Shown here in pieces: positions 30,219-42,574 of a stretch of DNA of 64,000 bases (within the stretch, counting starts at the first letter, position 1; each line of letters begins with the position of its first letter). The position numbers and the translations under genes were made by a program. The stretch comes from Balamuthia mandrillaris. Its lineage: Eukaryota > Discosea > Longamoebia > Balamuthiidae. A model generated the notes under the pieces. It was not told the origin of the DNA and ran no database searches. It saw nothing but the letters and a program-made list of their open reading frames with translations. The DNA is taken from contig JAVKOQ010000084.1 in NCBI GenBank assembly GCA_031835245.1, positions 130,816 through 194,815 of the forward strand, read 5' to 3'.

Positions 30219-32897
30219 TTAAGGAATGGCAGTCTCCAGTTCCTGCTTTATTTTCTCTTTCTTCTTCTTCTCCGATTCCACCTCTGCTCTCAATGCTTTC
30301 AAAGGTTTCATCCAAGCGTATTCCCTCTTCCGTCCTGCCCTTTCTGCCTCTTCCTCCTCCTCATTTGGCTTCTCTTCGTGGTCGTTCTCTTTCTGTTTCA
30401 ACACCACTTCCACCAAGGCAAACATCTCCTCCGTCGGAGCGAAACCCCATTGTCGCCACATCTTCTGCAACAACTGTATAACGTGCTCCGCTTTCTTCTC
30501 CCTCTTCAGCAGATAACCTCTCAGCATGCCCATCCAATACTTGGAAAGGACTGTAGCAGAGAGCGGAAACGATCCTCCTCTCTTGTGTTTTTGTTGATGC
30601 AGCTCTTTCAGCATTTCCCACGCTTGCTTCTCTGCATCATGCTCGATGCATGCAGAGAGAAGCGCAGCCCTGGTGTCCAGCGAGACACGACGATGACCAG
30701 AAATGGCTTGCTTGTTTTCGCCGTTTGAGTTTGGAGGAAATTGAAGAAGATCGATAGCCCGTTGGATTTGTCCAGCATGAGCATAAACCAATAGAAGAGC
30801 GTCGTACAGTTCATTTACTGCTGGTTGTTGCTTTGAAGAAGATGAAGAAGAATCGTTAGTGAAGAACTTGTCGTTGGCTTCTCGTACAAGTTGTTCCGCT
30901 TTGGGGATGTCCCTAAGAGCGGCACAAGCTTTGATGAGGAGGACATTGGTCTGAAGGTTGCCAAGAGCAGTAACGTTCTCCATAAGTGCAACATCAAATG
31001 CACGATCAGGTTGAAAGCTGTCTATGCATGCTGTTATCAGACTTTTTTGGTTTGCAACTAAAGTTAGTACCATTTTACTCATGATAATGAAGCAACCAAC
31101 CTATTGTAGGTTTTGATGGAAGGTGTAATGCCCCATTTGCTTGGCATTGCTTGTACAAATGCAAAAGCGTCATCCAAACGAGCGAGTTTGCCGAGACTAA
31201 CTATAAGGGCCACCGCATGTCCTTCGTGAACTTGACGAACGGGAAGATTGTCGTTCATGAGCTTTTTCCTTTCGTTCACCCATACACGATAACGGTCATC
31301 CAATCCTGCAACTGCCAAAATACAGATAAAGAATAAGAAGAAATTTATGGGTGAAAAAAGAACGAAGATAGGCGATAGATAGATACCAAACAGCCGATGC
31401 AATACATCAACAGCCTTGTCTATGTGTCCATGTTTAGCAAAACAGTGAAGCAACGCATCATAGTCCCGTTGTCGCACATATATCTGCTCTTCAGAGTTGA
31501 CAGATAGTACTTTGTTTTCCTCAGAGTCCGTCACAAAAGCTAAAGCATCTTTTGAGACTGATGAAGAAGAAAGCGTTTGTTGTCTTTCGGTTGTTGCGGC
31601 TTGTTCAGGTAAAGGACACCGTGGATGAAAAGGTGGATAGTATTGATCTATCTTTTGCAGCGCTTCCTCTGCAAAGACAACCTGATCGTGTCTAGCGAAA
31701 GCGCCCATTAACAACCCTAAAACTGCTTTATCAATCATCTCTAAGCCTAATGCCTATTTCCTCCCAAAAACAAATAGAAACACAGAATAAAGAAGCACGA
31801 AGAAATAACAGCAGTCAGAAGAACATGAAAGAAGAATCAGTAAGAAGATGGAAGATCAAGGTATGAAGAATGAAGAATGAAAAAGAAGAAAGAACATGCA
31901 CAACAAAGAATAAGATGGAGGAAAGAAGACAAAAAGAAGAAACAAAAAAGGTAGAAGAAGGACAAGCGAAAAGGAGCAGAAAGCAAGCAGTCTTGTTGGG
32001 GTAACGAACCACTTCGGTGAGGTCCCAAGCATACTGCAACAGCCCATCTTGGTTGCTGTCTTCAGCAGGCATGGTCTTGCAGCGCCATTCGACCAAGCTG
32101 GCGAGTTCCTCGGCGTCCAGTTTGAGGCCTTCCAACAGCTGGTCGTTCATCTTCGTCAACCGCTTGAACGCTTTTTCTTTCTCATCTAGAGAAAACGAAG
32201 AAGAAGAAGAACAAGAACAAGAAGAACGAGAAGAAAAAGAAGAAGAACAAGAACAAGAAGAAGAAGAAGAAGAAGAAGAAGAAGAACAAGAAGAAGAACA
32301 AGAAGAACAAGAAGAACAAGAAGAAGAAGAAGAGCAAGAACAAGAACAAGAACAAGAAGAAGCACAAGAACAAGAAGAAAGGTATCAACAACAAGAGTGA
32401 CAACATTACTGAGAGAGAGAGAGAGAGCGAGAAAGAGAGAAGGTGAAGAAGAAGAACCTCGGACCTACTTCAAATGGTTTCTTTGGGAGTAGCTTCTTGT
32501 TTTGTTGTTTGGGAGCAGCAGCGGCAAAGCTTCTTCCAAAGATTGGCTGTTGTGACGCTAAAAAGAAAGAGGAGGAGGAGGAAAAAGAAGACAAAGCAGA
32601 AAGAGATGAAGTTGGAAGAAGACCATGCTGCCGCTTTGCTGCGGTGGCTCCTCTCCTGAGAGAAGCAGATTGAAGGCCTCTCAAGGAGGAGCATATCGGC
32701 CAACGGTGGTGATGATAATAGCGAGTGGGCCACTTCGTGTTTGCTTGGAGGCCGTCCAAAAAGCACGCCCCACGCCACCGGTCACCACCAGAAGCACCCC
32801 GCGTGCCCGTGAAACACGTCGAAGGGCGAGGAACCAACGCGCTTCGGCTCATCTTCTTCTGCTTTCTTTTGGTTCCTCTTTCCAAAATTCTTTTCAT
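30219..32897 (-). CDS. Mitochondrial PPR-like protein, 5 exons
   Basis: Pentatricopeptide-repeat proteins bind organellar RNA in processing, editing or translation. The N-terminal exon is Arg/Ser-rich without acidic residues (SRSALVPRPSTCFTG, FGRSFAAAAPKQQNKKLL), a typical mitochondrial presequence. After a GAA-rich intron the protein continues EKEKAFKRLTKMNDQLLEGL. Repeat-like helices include YDALLHCFAKHGHIDKAVDVL, DDAFAFVQAMPSKWGI/PSIKTYNRL, ACAALRDIPKAEQLV, and YDALLLVYAHAGQIQRAIDLL. The C-terminus is Glu/Lys-rich, ending ELETAIP. Two in-frame ATGs (32897, 32852) are possible starts; the second gives the cleaner presequence. Exon 1 ends at PFEV, with the donor one base into the next codon, fixed by frame. 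Repeats are degenerate, so subfamily (P-type) is a guess. Confidence 0.78.
32190..32390. repeat. GAA/GAACAA microsatellite in PPR gene intron 1
   Basis: Imperfect AAG/AAC trinucleotide tract on the plus strand, CTT-rich in the sense strand of the PPR gene. It generates a spurious long Glu/Gln open frame on the plus strand. Confidence 0.9.
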
Positions 32898-33107
32898 GCC
32901 TTAAATGATTAAAATTCTCCAAATTCCCTTCGTTATTTACATATTTTACATTTTTAAAATGATATTAAATGCCTTTCATTCCTTCCACGAATTTTCGACA
33001 TTTTTTCGGACGGTTAAAATTTCGAATTGGTGAAAAAAGTTTAACTTTTTAATTTTGTCGAAAGAAAAAGATTTGCTTCTTCCTTCGCAAAGCAAAAGCA
33101 AAAGCAA
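32898..33107. promoter_or_regulatory. Divergent promoter between PPR-like and SRRM2-like genes
   Basis: 210 A/T-rich bases with TTTTCGACATT (TCGACA at 32995-33000) and TTGTCGAAAG (TGTCGA at 33056-33061), facing each other near the two starts. Promoter role inferred from position. Confidence 0.5.
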
Positions 33108-34708
33108 ATGTACAACGGCATCGGCCTGAACACGCCGCGTGGCTCCGGCACCAACGGCTACGTGCAGCGCAACCTCAGCTTTGTGCGCGTGCGCAAGAAC
33201 AAGGTCGACTACCACTCGCCCGAGGGCGATAAGGGGAAGAAAGGCCCCTTGGCGGGGCTCCTCTCCTCCAGGCCGAAAGCCAATGCCGAAATCTTGGAGC
33301 ATGAGCGCAAGAGGGAGATTGAGCTCAAAGTGATGGAGTGGGCGGAAGCGCAGGGACTGTTGGATGGAGAGTAAGTAGAAGTGTTTGCACTCCACAAACG
33401 AACAAAAAAATCAATCATTTTTGTGCTTTTCTCACTCACCTTTCTTTGCTCTGTTTGGTACTTCAAAGTTTACCAGAGGAGGAAGTGCAGGCGATGATGG
33501 CGAAAAAGCGAGAAGCCCTCAAAGGCGGTGAACTCGACGAAGAAAAACTCAAACAAAGGTTTGCTTTCTTCTCTTGTTCTCTTCTCCTCTTTCTCCTATT
33601 CTTCTTCTCTTGCCTTTCTTCTTTCTAACTTGAGAAACAAAAATGCAGCAAAGAGACGCATCGCTATGCACTGGCTCAACAACAACAGTCCTCCAAGTTT
33701 GGAGCAGCGCTCGGTATCTCCTCGGAGTACCAGGAGGGCGCTGCCTTTGACAGAGAACTGCAAGAGCGGAAGAAGCAGGCACGCATTGAGCAGCAGGTCG
33801 AGGCGGTGAGAAGGAAGATAGAGGAGGCAGGAGACGATCCAGAGAAAATGGAGCAGCTGTTGTTGGAACACACAGGACAGAGAGAGCATCGTTTCTTGTA
33901 TCGAGACGATCGCCGTCGACGGCCGCATCGTAACGATAGAGACAGAGAACGAGACAGAGATAGAGATAGAGACAGAGGTAGAGACCGCGAACGAGAGAGA
34001 AGAGATAGTGACTATTATGACAGAGACAGGGATAGAGAAAGAGACAGAGAACGAGAAAGAGAACGAGACTATCGTCGAGGTCGAGGACGAGATGAGAGAA
34101 GAAGCAGAGAAAGAGATAATCGAGAAGAACGGGACAGAAATAGGAAGAGACGAAGAAGTCACTCGTCGTCCCCTTCTTCCTCTGAATCGGAGTCTGACTC
34201 GTATTCTTCCTCTTCTGACTCTGATAGTCATCGTCGTCGTGGTCGAAGAGAAACCAGCCGAAGAGATGAACGTAGTCATCGTAGCCGACGTTCTCCTTCT
34301 TCATCATCTTCTTCAGAAAAAGAACGTTCTTCCTCGCGTCGTCATCATCGTCGCGATGGTTCTCCCGAAGAGAAGAAGCAACGTCGCAACGAGAATGAAG
34401 AAAGAGCGTCAGAGCAACTTGTTCCGGTGAAGAAAGAAGTTAAGGAAGCTGAACAAGAAGAACAGGAAGCAGAGGAACGAAGAGAAAGTCGTCGAGATGA
34501 TTCTTCTCCATTAGTTGCTGTAAAGGAGGAGAAAAGAAGCCGAAGTCGAAGCAGGAGCAAAAGCAAGAGCGCAAGTCGAAGTAGAAGCAGAAGTAGGAGC
34601 GAGAGTGGAAGTCCTGGACCGAGACGAAGCCGCAGCCGAAGCAGCAGCAGGAGCAGAAGTAGAAGCAGGAGCAGGAGCAGAAGCGCAAGTGCAAGCAGCA
34701 GCGACTAA
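33108..34708 (+). CDS. SRRM2/Cwc21-type spliceosomal protein with RS domain, 3 exons
   Basis: Cwc21/SRRM2 binds Prp8 and Snu114 in the activated spliceosome through a conserved N-terminal cwf21 region. Exons: 33108-33370, 33469-33558, 33649-34708, giving 470 residues. The N-terminus [20 protein letters not shown] and the following [10 protein letters not shown] are near-invariant in this family. The cwf21 helices follow ([36 protein letters not shown]). Beyond residue ~200 the protein is Arg/Asp/Glu dipeptide-rich ([14 protein letters not shown]) and then SR-rich ([15 protein letters not shown]), typical of nuclear speckle proteins regulated by SR kinases. The RS tail is much shorter than in human SRRM2. 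Confidence 0.93.
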
Positions 34709-34857
34709 TGCGACAAGAAGTGTTCTTCGTCTTCTTTTTCTCCTTCTTCTACTTCTTCTTTCTTGCGGATAACAACTTTTTACTTTTGCATTTCTTTTTC
34801 TTCTTGCTCATAATAATCCATCAGGATGGCGACGGATCTGCGGTTCAAGCCCGCCTC

Positions 34858-35132
34858 CTAGAACATCTCCACAGCCCTCTCCCTGCCCCGCTGGACGTAA
34901 TCGTTGGAGGCGATGGTGGCCCCATCGTTTATGATCGCAACCACGCAAGTCGCGAATAGAGGAAGAGCTTGTTGTTCTTGGTTCGGTTGTTCATTGCTCT
35001 TGCAGTCGTTGTCTGTCCTTCTTCTCTTTTTGGTGTTACACAGTGGAAGAAGAGCAACGCGTTCGTTATCTCTTGTTCAGCAACAAAAGCTACTGAAATC
35101 TCAAAGTGTTCTTTCTGAAGCATCTCAACCAT
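34858..35132 (-). CDS. Possible small two-exon gene
   Basis: Exon 1 from ATG 35132 encodes MVEMLQKEHFEISVAFVAEQ and ITNALLFFH. A GTGTAA donor and an ACAAG acceptor join it in frame to LPLFATCVVAIINDGATIAS and VQRGRERAVEMF, stop at 34858. The ~66-residue product would have one hydrophobic segment. The C-terminal part looks genuinely coding, but I do not recognise it and the acceptor is weak. It might instead be the last exon of something else. Confidence 0.33.
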
Positions 35133-35262
35133 GAACAGAGAAAGAGAAAGAGAGAGAGAGAGAGAGAGACGTGTATCTTGGCCAAGTAAGAATTGTGGTT
35201 TGTTATTGAACTAGATGAACGGCTTTTGAATCGATAAATGTTGAAAGCAGGATGAAGAGAGT

Positions 35263-35417
35263 TCAGACAAAGTCCACAAGTTCCACAGCAAAGTGAAGAG
35301 TTGCCTTTGGTGGAATTACTGGTGGGAATCCTGTTCAAAAAACTAAGTCAGAAAGACGAAGGGAATGTATAAAGAGCTGGGGAACAAACGAAAGAGTAAT
35401 AAGAGGTGAAGAGCAGA

Positions 35418-35456
<39 letters not shown>

Positions 35457-35671
35457 AATAAACGAGAACAAACCAGCATCGCCATAGCCAAGGTGAGGGG
35501 GAATGGTCAGCCGCCGACGCTCGCCCTTGCACATGCCCAGTAAACCTATTACGTTATTTTATTTTCGTAAAGCAAAAGCCAACGCACACGGAGGATGTTG
35601 GTTATCCACGCAGAGGAGAAAGACAAGAGAGGAGCAGAGAGCAAGAAAAGAGAGCGAGAGAGAAGAATGTT

Positions 35672-35705
<34 letters not shown>

Positions 35706-35718
35706 CGAGGGCAGAGAG

Positions 35719-35759
<41 letters not shown>

Positions 35760-36274
35760 CAGAGCAGCAGAGTAGCAGAGAGAGAACGAGAGAGAGAAGC
35801 AGAGCAGCAGGGTAAGAGAGCGGCATGAAGCAAAGACAGAAAGAAGACCTTGCTCCCAGCCCTCGATAACCGCGCCTTGGCCCAAAGTGAGTTTCAGCGG
35901 CTCATTCCTCTGCAAAGAAGTGTCAAAAGGAGTTCCATCTTGAAGAAAACCTATTTGTTAAGGACAGTCAGCCGAGAGACGAGAGAGACCAAAAGGTACT
36001 TCGAGGGAGGGTCAAAACCAATGTAGTGAACGGCAACGGTGTCTCCATTGGCAGACTTACGAGGGCAGTCGTCCGGGCGGTGCTCCACCTCCACTTCCAA
36101 GGTGGCGTCCGGGGCCGCGTCGACCGAAGGGGAGGAGGCAGAGGCGGTGCTGGAGGGGGCGGTGTGCTTGCGCCTTGCTCTCCGAGCGGCCTCGGCGGTG
36201 TCCGTCAGGAGGCAGAGCACCAACAGCAGGGAAGCCAGCAGCAGGGCAATAACCAGCGGCTTTGAGCTCCTCAT
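35263..36274 (-). CDS. FKBP-type peptidyl-prolyl isomerase, secretory pathway, 4 exons
   Basis: Catalyses cis-trans isomerisation of prolyl bonds; FKBP2/FKBP13-type proteins act in the ER lumen. Exons: 36274-36019, 35950-35849, 35545-35474, 35330-35263; the frame closes at 165 residues. The signal peptide is [20 protein letters not shown]. The single FKBP domain reads [78 protein letters not shown], with the FK506-pocket residues Y, F-D, V-I, W and Y all present. No KDEL-like retention tail is seen, so secretion is possible. Donor of exon 1 is placed after HYIG because that restores the family alignment. Two introns hold GA/CT microsatellites. Confidence 0.92.
35670..35760. repeat. GA/CT microsatellite in FKBP intron
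   Basis: (GA)n broken by a few substitutions; sense strand of the FKBP gene reads CT. A shorter (GA)n is at about 35420-35452 in the next intron. Confidence 0.9.
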
Positions 36275-36440
36275 TCTTCGCTTTCTTTTTTTCTTTTTTT
36301 CAACGTTGTAAGAAACGAATGAACTGTAGGTTGGGTCTGAATGTGTCCAATCATTGTGTGCTTGAAGTGGACGTGTAAACCGGTCTTGCCGCGTAGACGG
36401 TTTTTACCCTTTCGATAGGTTCTCGTGGCCATTCATTCAT

Positions 36441-36662
36441 TTGGGAGATATGCTGGAATGCAAAGCATGTTTAGCATGGGGAGAATGTAAAGAATAAACA
36501 TAAACATTCTTCACATTTATTCATTCATTTGGGAGAATGTAAGGAATAAAAATAAACATTCTTCACATTTCGATCATTCCAAACATGCCTTAAGGAGATA
36601 CCTTAAAATTCTTTACATTCTCCCCATGCTAAACATGCTTTGCATTCCAGCATATCTCCCAA
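36441..36662. mobile_element. Foldback/MITE element with perfect 55-bp inverted arms
   Basis: Left arm 36441-36495 (TTGGGAGATATGCTGGAATG onward) and right arm 36608-36662 are exact reverse complements over 55 bases. The ~112-base centre contains two copies of AAACATTCTTCACATTT and repeats of ATTCATTCATTTGGGAGA and GGGAGAATGTAAGGAATAAA, so the arms' own sequence is partly re-used inside. No coding capacity. Size and structure fit a foldback or MITE-type non-autonomous DNA transposon; no clean target-site duplication was found. Arm identity implies recent insertion or gene conversion. It lies in the divergent promoter between the FKBP and PCCA genes. Confidence 0.75.
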
Positions 36663-36897
36663 TGAAAATAAAATAACAAAAGAAAAAAAAACGTAGCAGA
36701 GAAGGAAGGGGCAAAAAGGCTTCGAAAACTCTTCAGGTGCTCATCATCAATCAATCATCCTTTTCCTCTCTTTGTTTCGTTGTGTGTTTTTTACTTCTTC
36801 TTCTTTACTTTTTTTTTCTCTTTCACTAACCCTCCCCCCTCCCCCTTTTTTTCTTTTATTTTTGTTTTGGTCTCTCACAGATTAATAAATAAAAAAA

Positions 36898-37976
36898 ATG
36901 TGGAGCGCCGGAAACGTTTGGCGTGGTGGAGTGGCGGCGAGGTCTTCCTCATCAACCTCTTCTTCTTCGGTGCTCTCGCAGGTGCTCTCTGGAAGGAAGA
37001 GCTGTTCCCCCTCGCTGGCTTTCGTGGTGCTCAACCGGCGTGGCGCCTCGGCCGCGGCTTGCTACGGCACCCAAAGCAGCGGCGAGGGTCGCCCCTTTGA
37101 CAAGATTTTGATAGCCAACCGAGGAGAGATTGCGTGTCGTGTTATCAACACTGCCAAGAGGCTGGGCATCAAGACAGTGGCCATTTATTCCGAGGCGGAT
37201 GCTGCTGCCAAACATGTTCTTCTTGCAGATGAGGCGGCCTGTGTGGTATTAACTTGCTTCTTGTTCTTCTTTTATTCAGATCTTCTTCTTGTGTATTGGG
37301 TTTTAAATCCCTTTTATTTATTTTTTAACAACGTAGGGTCCAGCTCCTACCTCCAAGAGTTACCTAAACATCCCTGCCATCATGGAGGTTGTCAAAAAGA
37401 CAAAGGCCCAAGCCGTTCATCCTGGCTATGGTTTGTTGCACATTCTCCTCCCACTTCTTCCCTCCTTGCATCATCCTGTTCTCTGTTTTTTTTTTTCGTT
37501 TATTCTAGCTTCCTTAGTATCTCTTTTCCTTGCCTCTCCACTTGTCCTGTTCTCCCTCCTTCCTTTTCTCTTTTCCGTATTCTCTCTCTCTCTCTCTCTC
37601 TCATTCTCTCGTCTATGACCACCACGTCTCGTTCTCAAGCCACACCACTCATACCAACCGTATCGTAAAACAGGTTTTCTTTCCGAAAACTTTCACTTTG
37701 CCGAAGCCCTCGAGGGTGAAGGAGTGGCCTTTGTAGGTCCCACCTCACAAGCCATCCATGCCATGGGTGACAAGATCGAATCCAAGAAGCTTGCCAAGGC
37801 TGCCAAGGTCAACGTTATCCCAGGTTCGTTTGGCTATTTTTCTGTATCTTTTTCACATATGTGTCTAATCTTATGCTTTCTCTGTAAAGGATTTTTGGGA
37901 GAGGTGCATGACAACCAGGAAGTTCTTAAAATAGGTTTGCAATCTTTCTTTTGTTTTCTCCATTCTCCCTTTATTC

Positions 37977-38021
<45 letters not shown>

Positions 38022-40149
38022 GAAACGCATTGTTGTTTGCTGACAGAAAGAAAACAGCCAATGAAATCGGCTATCCCATCATGATTAAAGCCAGCGCTGG
38101 TGGTGGTGGCAAGGGCATGAGGATTGCCTGGTTTGTTCCTCCATCTCTTCTTTCGTTGATTGCTTTGTCCTTTATGTTTAGCAGAAATATCTGAAGTTGG
38201 TGGCGCGATGTAGGAACGACAAAGAGGCCCTTGAAGGTTTCAAACGATCCAAGGCTGAAGCCCAGTCCTCGTTCGGCGATGACAGAATGTTGATTGAAAA
38301 GTACATTGACAACCCGCGACACATTGAAATCCAAGTTTTGGGTGATAGCCACGGAAACTATGTACCTTTCCTCCTTTCTCCCTCTTTTTTTTTCTCGTTT
38401 AGCTCTCGCTGCTCGATTTTATTATGTTCTTAAAACTAAGCTAAGTTATACTCAATCAATCATGCAGCTCTATTTCCCTGAGCGAGAGTGTTCCATCCAA
38501 AGACGTAACCAAAAGGTCATTGAGGAAGCCCCTAGCCCTCTCCTCAACCCAGAGACCCGCATTGCCATGGGCAAACAGGCGGTTGCTCTGGCTCGCGCAG
38601 TCAACTATCGCTCCGCCGGCACGGTGGAGTTCCTTGCCGACAACAACCAGAACTTTTACTTCTTGGAGATGAACACCCGTCTGCAAGTGGAACATCCCAT
38701 CACGGAGTATATCACTGGTGTGGACTTGGTGGAGCAGATGCTCAACGTGGCAGCGGGCAGGAAGCTCGCCCTCTCTCAGGAGGATATTAAGATCCACGGT
38801 TGGGCTTTGGAGAGCAGAGTTTACGCCGAGGACCCCTACAGAAACTTCCTTCCCTCCATTGGCCGCCTGACGAGGTACAAGGAGCCTGCCCACAAGCTCC
38901 GCTCCTCTCCCTTCCGCCTGGATGACGATGAGCCTGTGCCCGCTCGCCTGGCTGACTCGCCTTGCTCCGTGCGAGTGGACGCTGGTGTGATGGAAGGCAG
39001 CGAGATCAGCACGTTCTATGACCCTCTGATTTGTAAGCTCTGTACCTGGGGACCAACTCGCGATGAGGCTGTGCAAACCATGGAGAGAGCTTTGGATGAG
39101 TATGTCATCCGTGGAGTGAGGCATAACATCGCCTTCTTGAGGGACGTTATGGATCAGCCTCGTTTCAGGAAAGGAGCCCTTACCACTAAGTTCATTCCTG
39201 AGGTTTGTTTGCTCTCTAGTGCTCTTTTCTTTCTTTCTCTTTCGCAACGTTTGTTTTGATCTTGGAATTCTTACAAAAAAAAAAATAATAACCAACAACA
39301 AACCAGGAATATCCTCATGGTTTCACTGGCCACGAGCTCAACGAGAATGAGGTGAACGACCTGGTGGTCTCTGCGGCAGCCATGCAATTCGTGCGTCGCG
39401 AGCGCGAAGCCACCATAAGCGGCCAGCTCAGCGAGTATGCCACTCCTCCCACGACGGACACCTTTGTGGTCACCATCAACGGCAAGGACTACCAAGCCAA
39501 GGTCACCAAACAGGAGGACGACACCTATCCCTCTCCTCGACGCAAGTTGCAAGTGGAAATAGTAAACTCTGGGAATAAGGCCTCTGTGCCCATTCGATTC
39601 GAGTGGCCGGTGGACTCTATTGCCTTTGATGCTCGGGTGGGCGATCGTGACCTGCTATTGCAGTTTATCAAGGCCTTGCCTTTGGGTCTTCGTCTTCAGT
39701 ACTGTGGTACCGAGGTAACACAAAACACAACCTCGAAACATAATATACATCACACGAACTAACTTCTCTTTTCTGCACAACCAAAATAGATGGATGTTTT
39801 GGTTCGATCTTTGAAGCAAGCAGAGTTGAGCAAGCACATGCCTCCTCCCAAGACGGTTGACCACAAGAACTCCTTGTTGTCTCCTATGCCCGGTCAAGTA
39901 GTCTCTGTTTCCGTACAACCAGGTGACGCTGTCTCTGCTGGTCAAGAACTGGCTGTTGTAGAAGCCATGAAGATGCAGGTTCGTTTTTATTTTTGTTTTT
40001 GTGAGTTTTGTTGGATTGTTTGTTGAGCCAAGTTTTTCTCTTTGTAGAATGTTCTTCGAGCTGAAAGTGACGGTGTGATTGAGACCGTGTTGGTGAAGGA
40101 GGGTAGCAACGTCGCTGTTGATGAAGTGTTGCTCACCTTCAAGAAGTAA
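36898..40149 (+). CDS. PCCA: Propionyl-CoA carboxylase alpha subunit, mitochondrial (biotin carboxylase + BCCP), multi-exon
   Basis: Catalyses ATP-dependent carboxylation of biotin and carries it to the beta subunit, which converts propionyl-CoA to methylmalonyl-CoA in odd-chain fatty acid and branched amino acid breakdown. The N-terminus is a Ser/Arg-rich mitochondrial presequence, then [20 protein letters not shown] (biotin-carboxylase start). Further blocks: [17 protein letters not shown], the ATP-grasp Gly loop [14 protein letters not shown], the catalytic [20 protein letters not shown], and [20 protein letters not shown]. The PCC-specific BT domain follows ([12 protein letters not shown]). 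The C-terminal biotinyl domain has the lysine in VVEAMKMQ. The BT domain and overall length favour PCCA over MCCC1; an acyl-CoA carboxylase of broader specificity is possible. About ten introns, several CT-rich. Confidence 0.92.
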
Positions 40150-40258
40150 CAAGTTTTTTTAACCCCTTTCCATCTTTCTTTTTGTGCATATTTTACTACC
40201 TTCAAAAAACAAAACACAACAACAAACAGAAAACGGTGTTTATGAAAAAGAAATCCAC

Positions 40259-42536
40259 TTAGAACAAGAAAGTAAGGTACGCCTCATCCAGGTAAAACTC
40301 CTTATCCTTTGTAGGGGTATTCACCTTCGTACGAATATGAAGGCGGAAGCGACGGTCCTCCACACGAATCAGGTCTGTAACCCCATCCACCTCCTTCTCT
40401 CCAAAGCTCTCTCTCAGCAACACAAACGTTCTGGTCTCAAGTTGGCCCTTGTTTCTTGGCAAGTCCGGTATGGTGCTTCCCAACTTGACGAAGCGGTTGC
40501 CGGCAAAGTCCCTAGCAAAGAAGTGCCAGCGGTCGCCGCCAGCGTTCAGGTAAGTCAAGGTAAGATTCACGGCAAACGCTCTCTCCAGAGGAATGGCAGG
40601 GGGGATGATCCAGTTGATGTTGCTCTCGTGAGGCTCATTCTCTGCTTCAATCAAGACCAGGTAATTGTTTGGCGTGTCTTGACCGAGACGGACCACGGTG
40701 CCTCTTCTGGCGCCAGCAACGACACGAATGTCGGTGGGGGATACTACTACCGTTGGTAGGATGCATTCCTCTTCTTCCTCTTCCTCTTCTGCAGACCCGG
40801 AGCCAGAGGAATCGCTGCTCTCATCCTCAACCGAAGGAAGGAAAGGACCTTCGGCAAAGATCACACCTATCCTGTTGACATCTGTGCCATAGCCAATGAC
40901 CACCAGTGCGCTGCCCTGGCCGGTGCTGTGAACAGAGGGAGAGGCGGCCACGGAGCTGCCGATCTCCGTGACCTCGCCGCTGCTGGTGGTAAAGCGGAAG
41001 CCCAAGCGACCGTCCATGAAGCTCACGTCCATGACGTAGCCGCGGAAGAAACCACAACGACCGTAGATGACCGCCACGTAACCCGCTCCGTTGATGAGCT
41101 CCTCTTCTTCCTCTTCTGGCCCTTCGTCGTCCGAGCCTTCTCCATCAAACTCAACCAAGGAATCGCTGCCGAATCCTTGTTCGCTGTGTTCGGACTGTTT
41201 GGTGGCGAGGCTGCGACGGCGTGAAGGCTTCTGTGACTCTGACTCAGAGTCTGACTCTGGGAAAATCTCGCTGTGCAGCTGCTTAGCAAAGGGAGCTCCG
41301 ATGTAAAAGTCATCCTTGTCATCGTTGTTGATGTCTCCAAAGGCCAAGGTGCGCCTCGAGCCGATGCGATCGTTCTCAAAGCGGCCCAAGAACGTGAAGA
41401 AGGAGTTCTCCTCCAACGTGGCTGGCAGGTATCCTCCTTTGCCAAAGATGACAAAGACGGCGCCGGCGTTGGTCAGCTCCGTCTCCTCCTCCTCCTCCCC
41501 CTCGACGGCCAGGTCGGTGAGCGGAGCACCCACGGCGATGTCGCCAAAGCCGTCGGCATCGAGGTCGCCGGTGGCCAGGGCCTCGCCGAACCTTTGGCCA
41601 TCCTGGCTTCCCACCACGATGAAGGCCTGCTCCAACGCCATCAACTGCTCCACTGACACCACCGAGGACCACAGATCGGCGTTGCGAATGACGTAGATGG
41701 CACCTGGGGCAGAGGCCAACGTTTCTTCCGAGGAGGACTCCACGGACTCGTCCTCACTCGCGAGGATGTGATCGGGACTGCCGACGACGAGGTCAACGCG
41801 GCCATTGCCATCGAAATCCACCCAGGAGAGGCTGTACCCAAAGTCATCGGAGCCCTGCCCCACGATGGTGAAGCCGTTCTCCCCGCTCTCTTCGTCCCCC
41901 TCCACCTCGGCCAACGAGTCCGTGTCGTAGAGCGCCGCAAAGCTGCTCCGGCCAAAGAGGCAGTGCACGTGGCCGGGGGCGTCGCGCTGCCCATGCGCCC
42001 CCACGCAGAGGTCCCCGTAGCCATCGTTGTTGATATCGCCCACCGTCACCGCCGTGCCAAAGTTATCGTGGGCGGCGGTGGAGGTGAAGCAAAAGCCGTT
42101 GCTGCCGTTGAGGTGGGCGAGGGTGGGGGGGACCTCCCCCGAGGGGTTGCCCAGCACCACCGCGCAGCCCCCCAACCCGCTGAGCGTGCCGGTCCAGCAG
42201 GAGGCCACGTCGCCCAGCCCGTCCCCGTTGACGTCGCCCACCGCCAGGGCGTAGCCAAAGTTGTCCCCCTCCTGCAGGCCCGGCAGGAAGGAGAAGGTCG
42301 GGAGCCCATCCTCATCGGAGGAGAGGGAGCTACCGGAGAAGGAGGAGGAGCTGCCGGAGAGGCCATCGAGGCGGCTGGAAATGCCAAAGGCGATGCCGCC
42401 CACCTCGGGGACCAGTTTTCCTGTTCATCCAAGCAAGGTTAGGTGGCAAGTCCTCCATGAATGCGACTAAGGAGAAGAGAGGCGCATCGGAAAGGGAGAG
42501 ATTTCAAAGAGCAATGAAGTAACAATGGGAGAAGGC

Positions 42537-42574
<38 letters not shown>

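Noticed and set aside
32017-32400. Glu/Gln-rich plus-strand frame
   Set aside because: It covers a GAA repeat in a PPR intron and part of its antisense exon; no motif or splice support.
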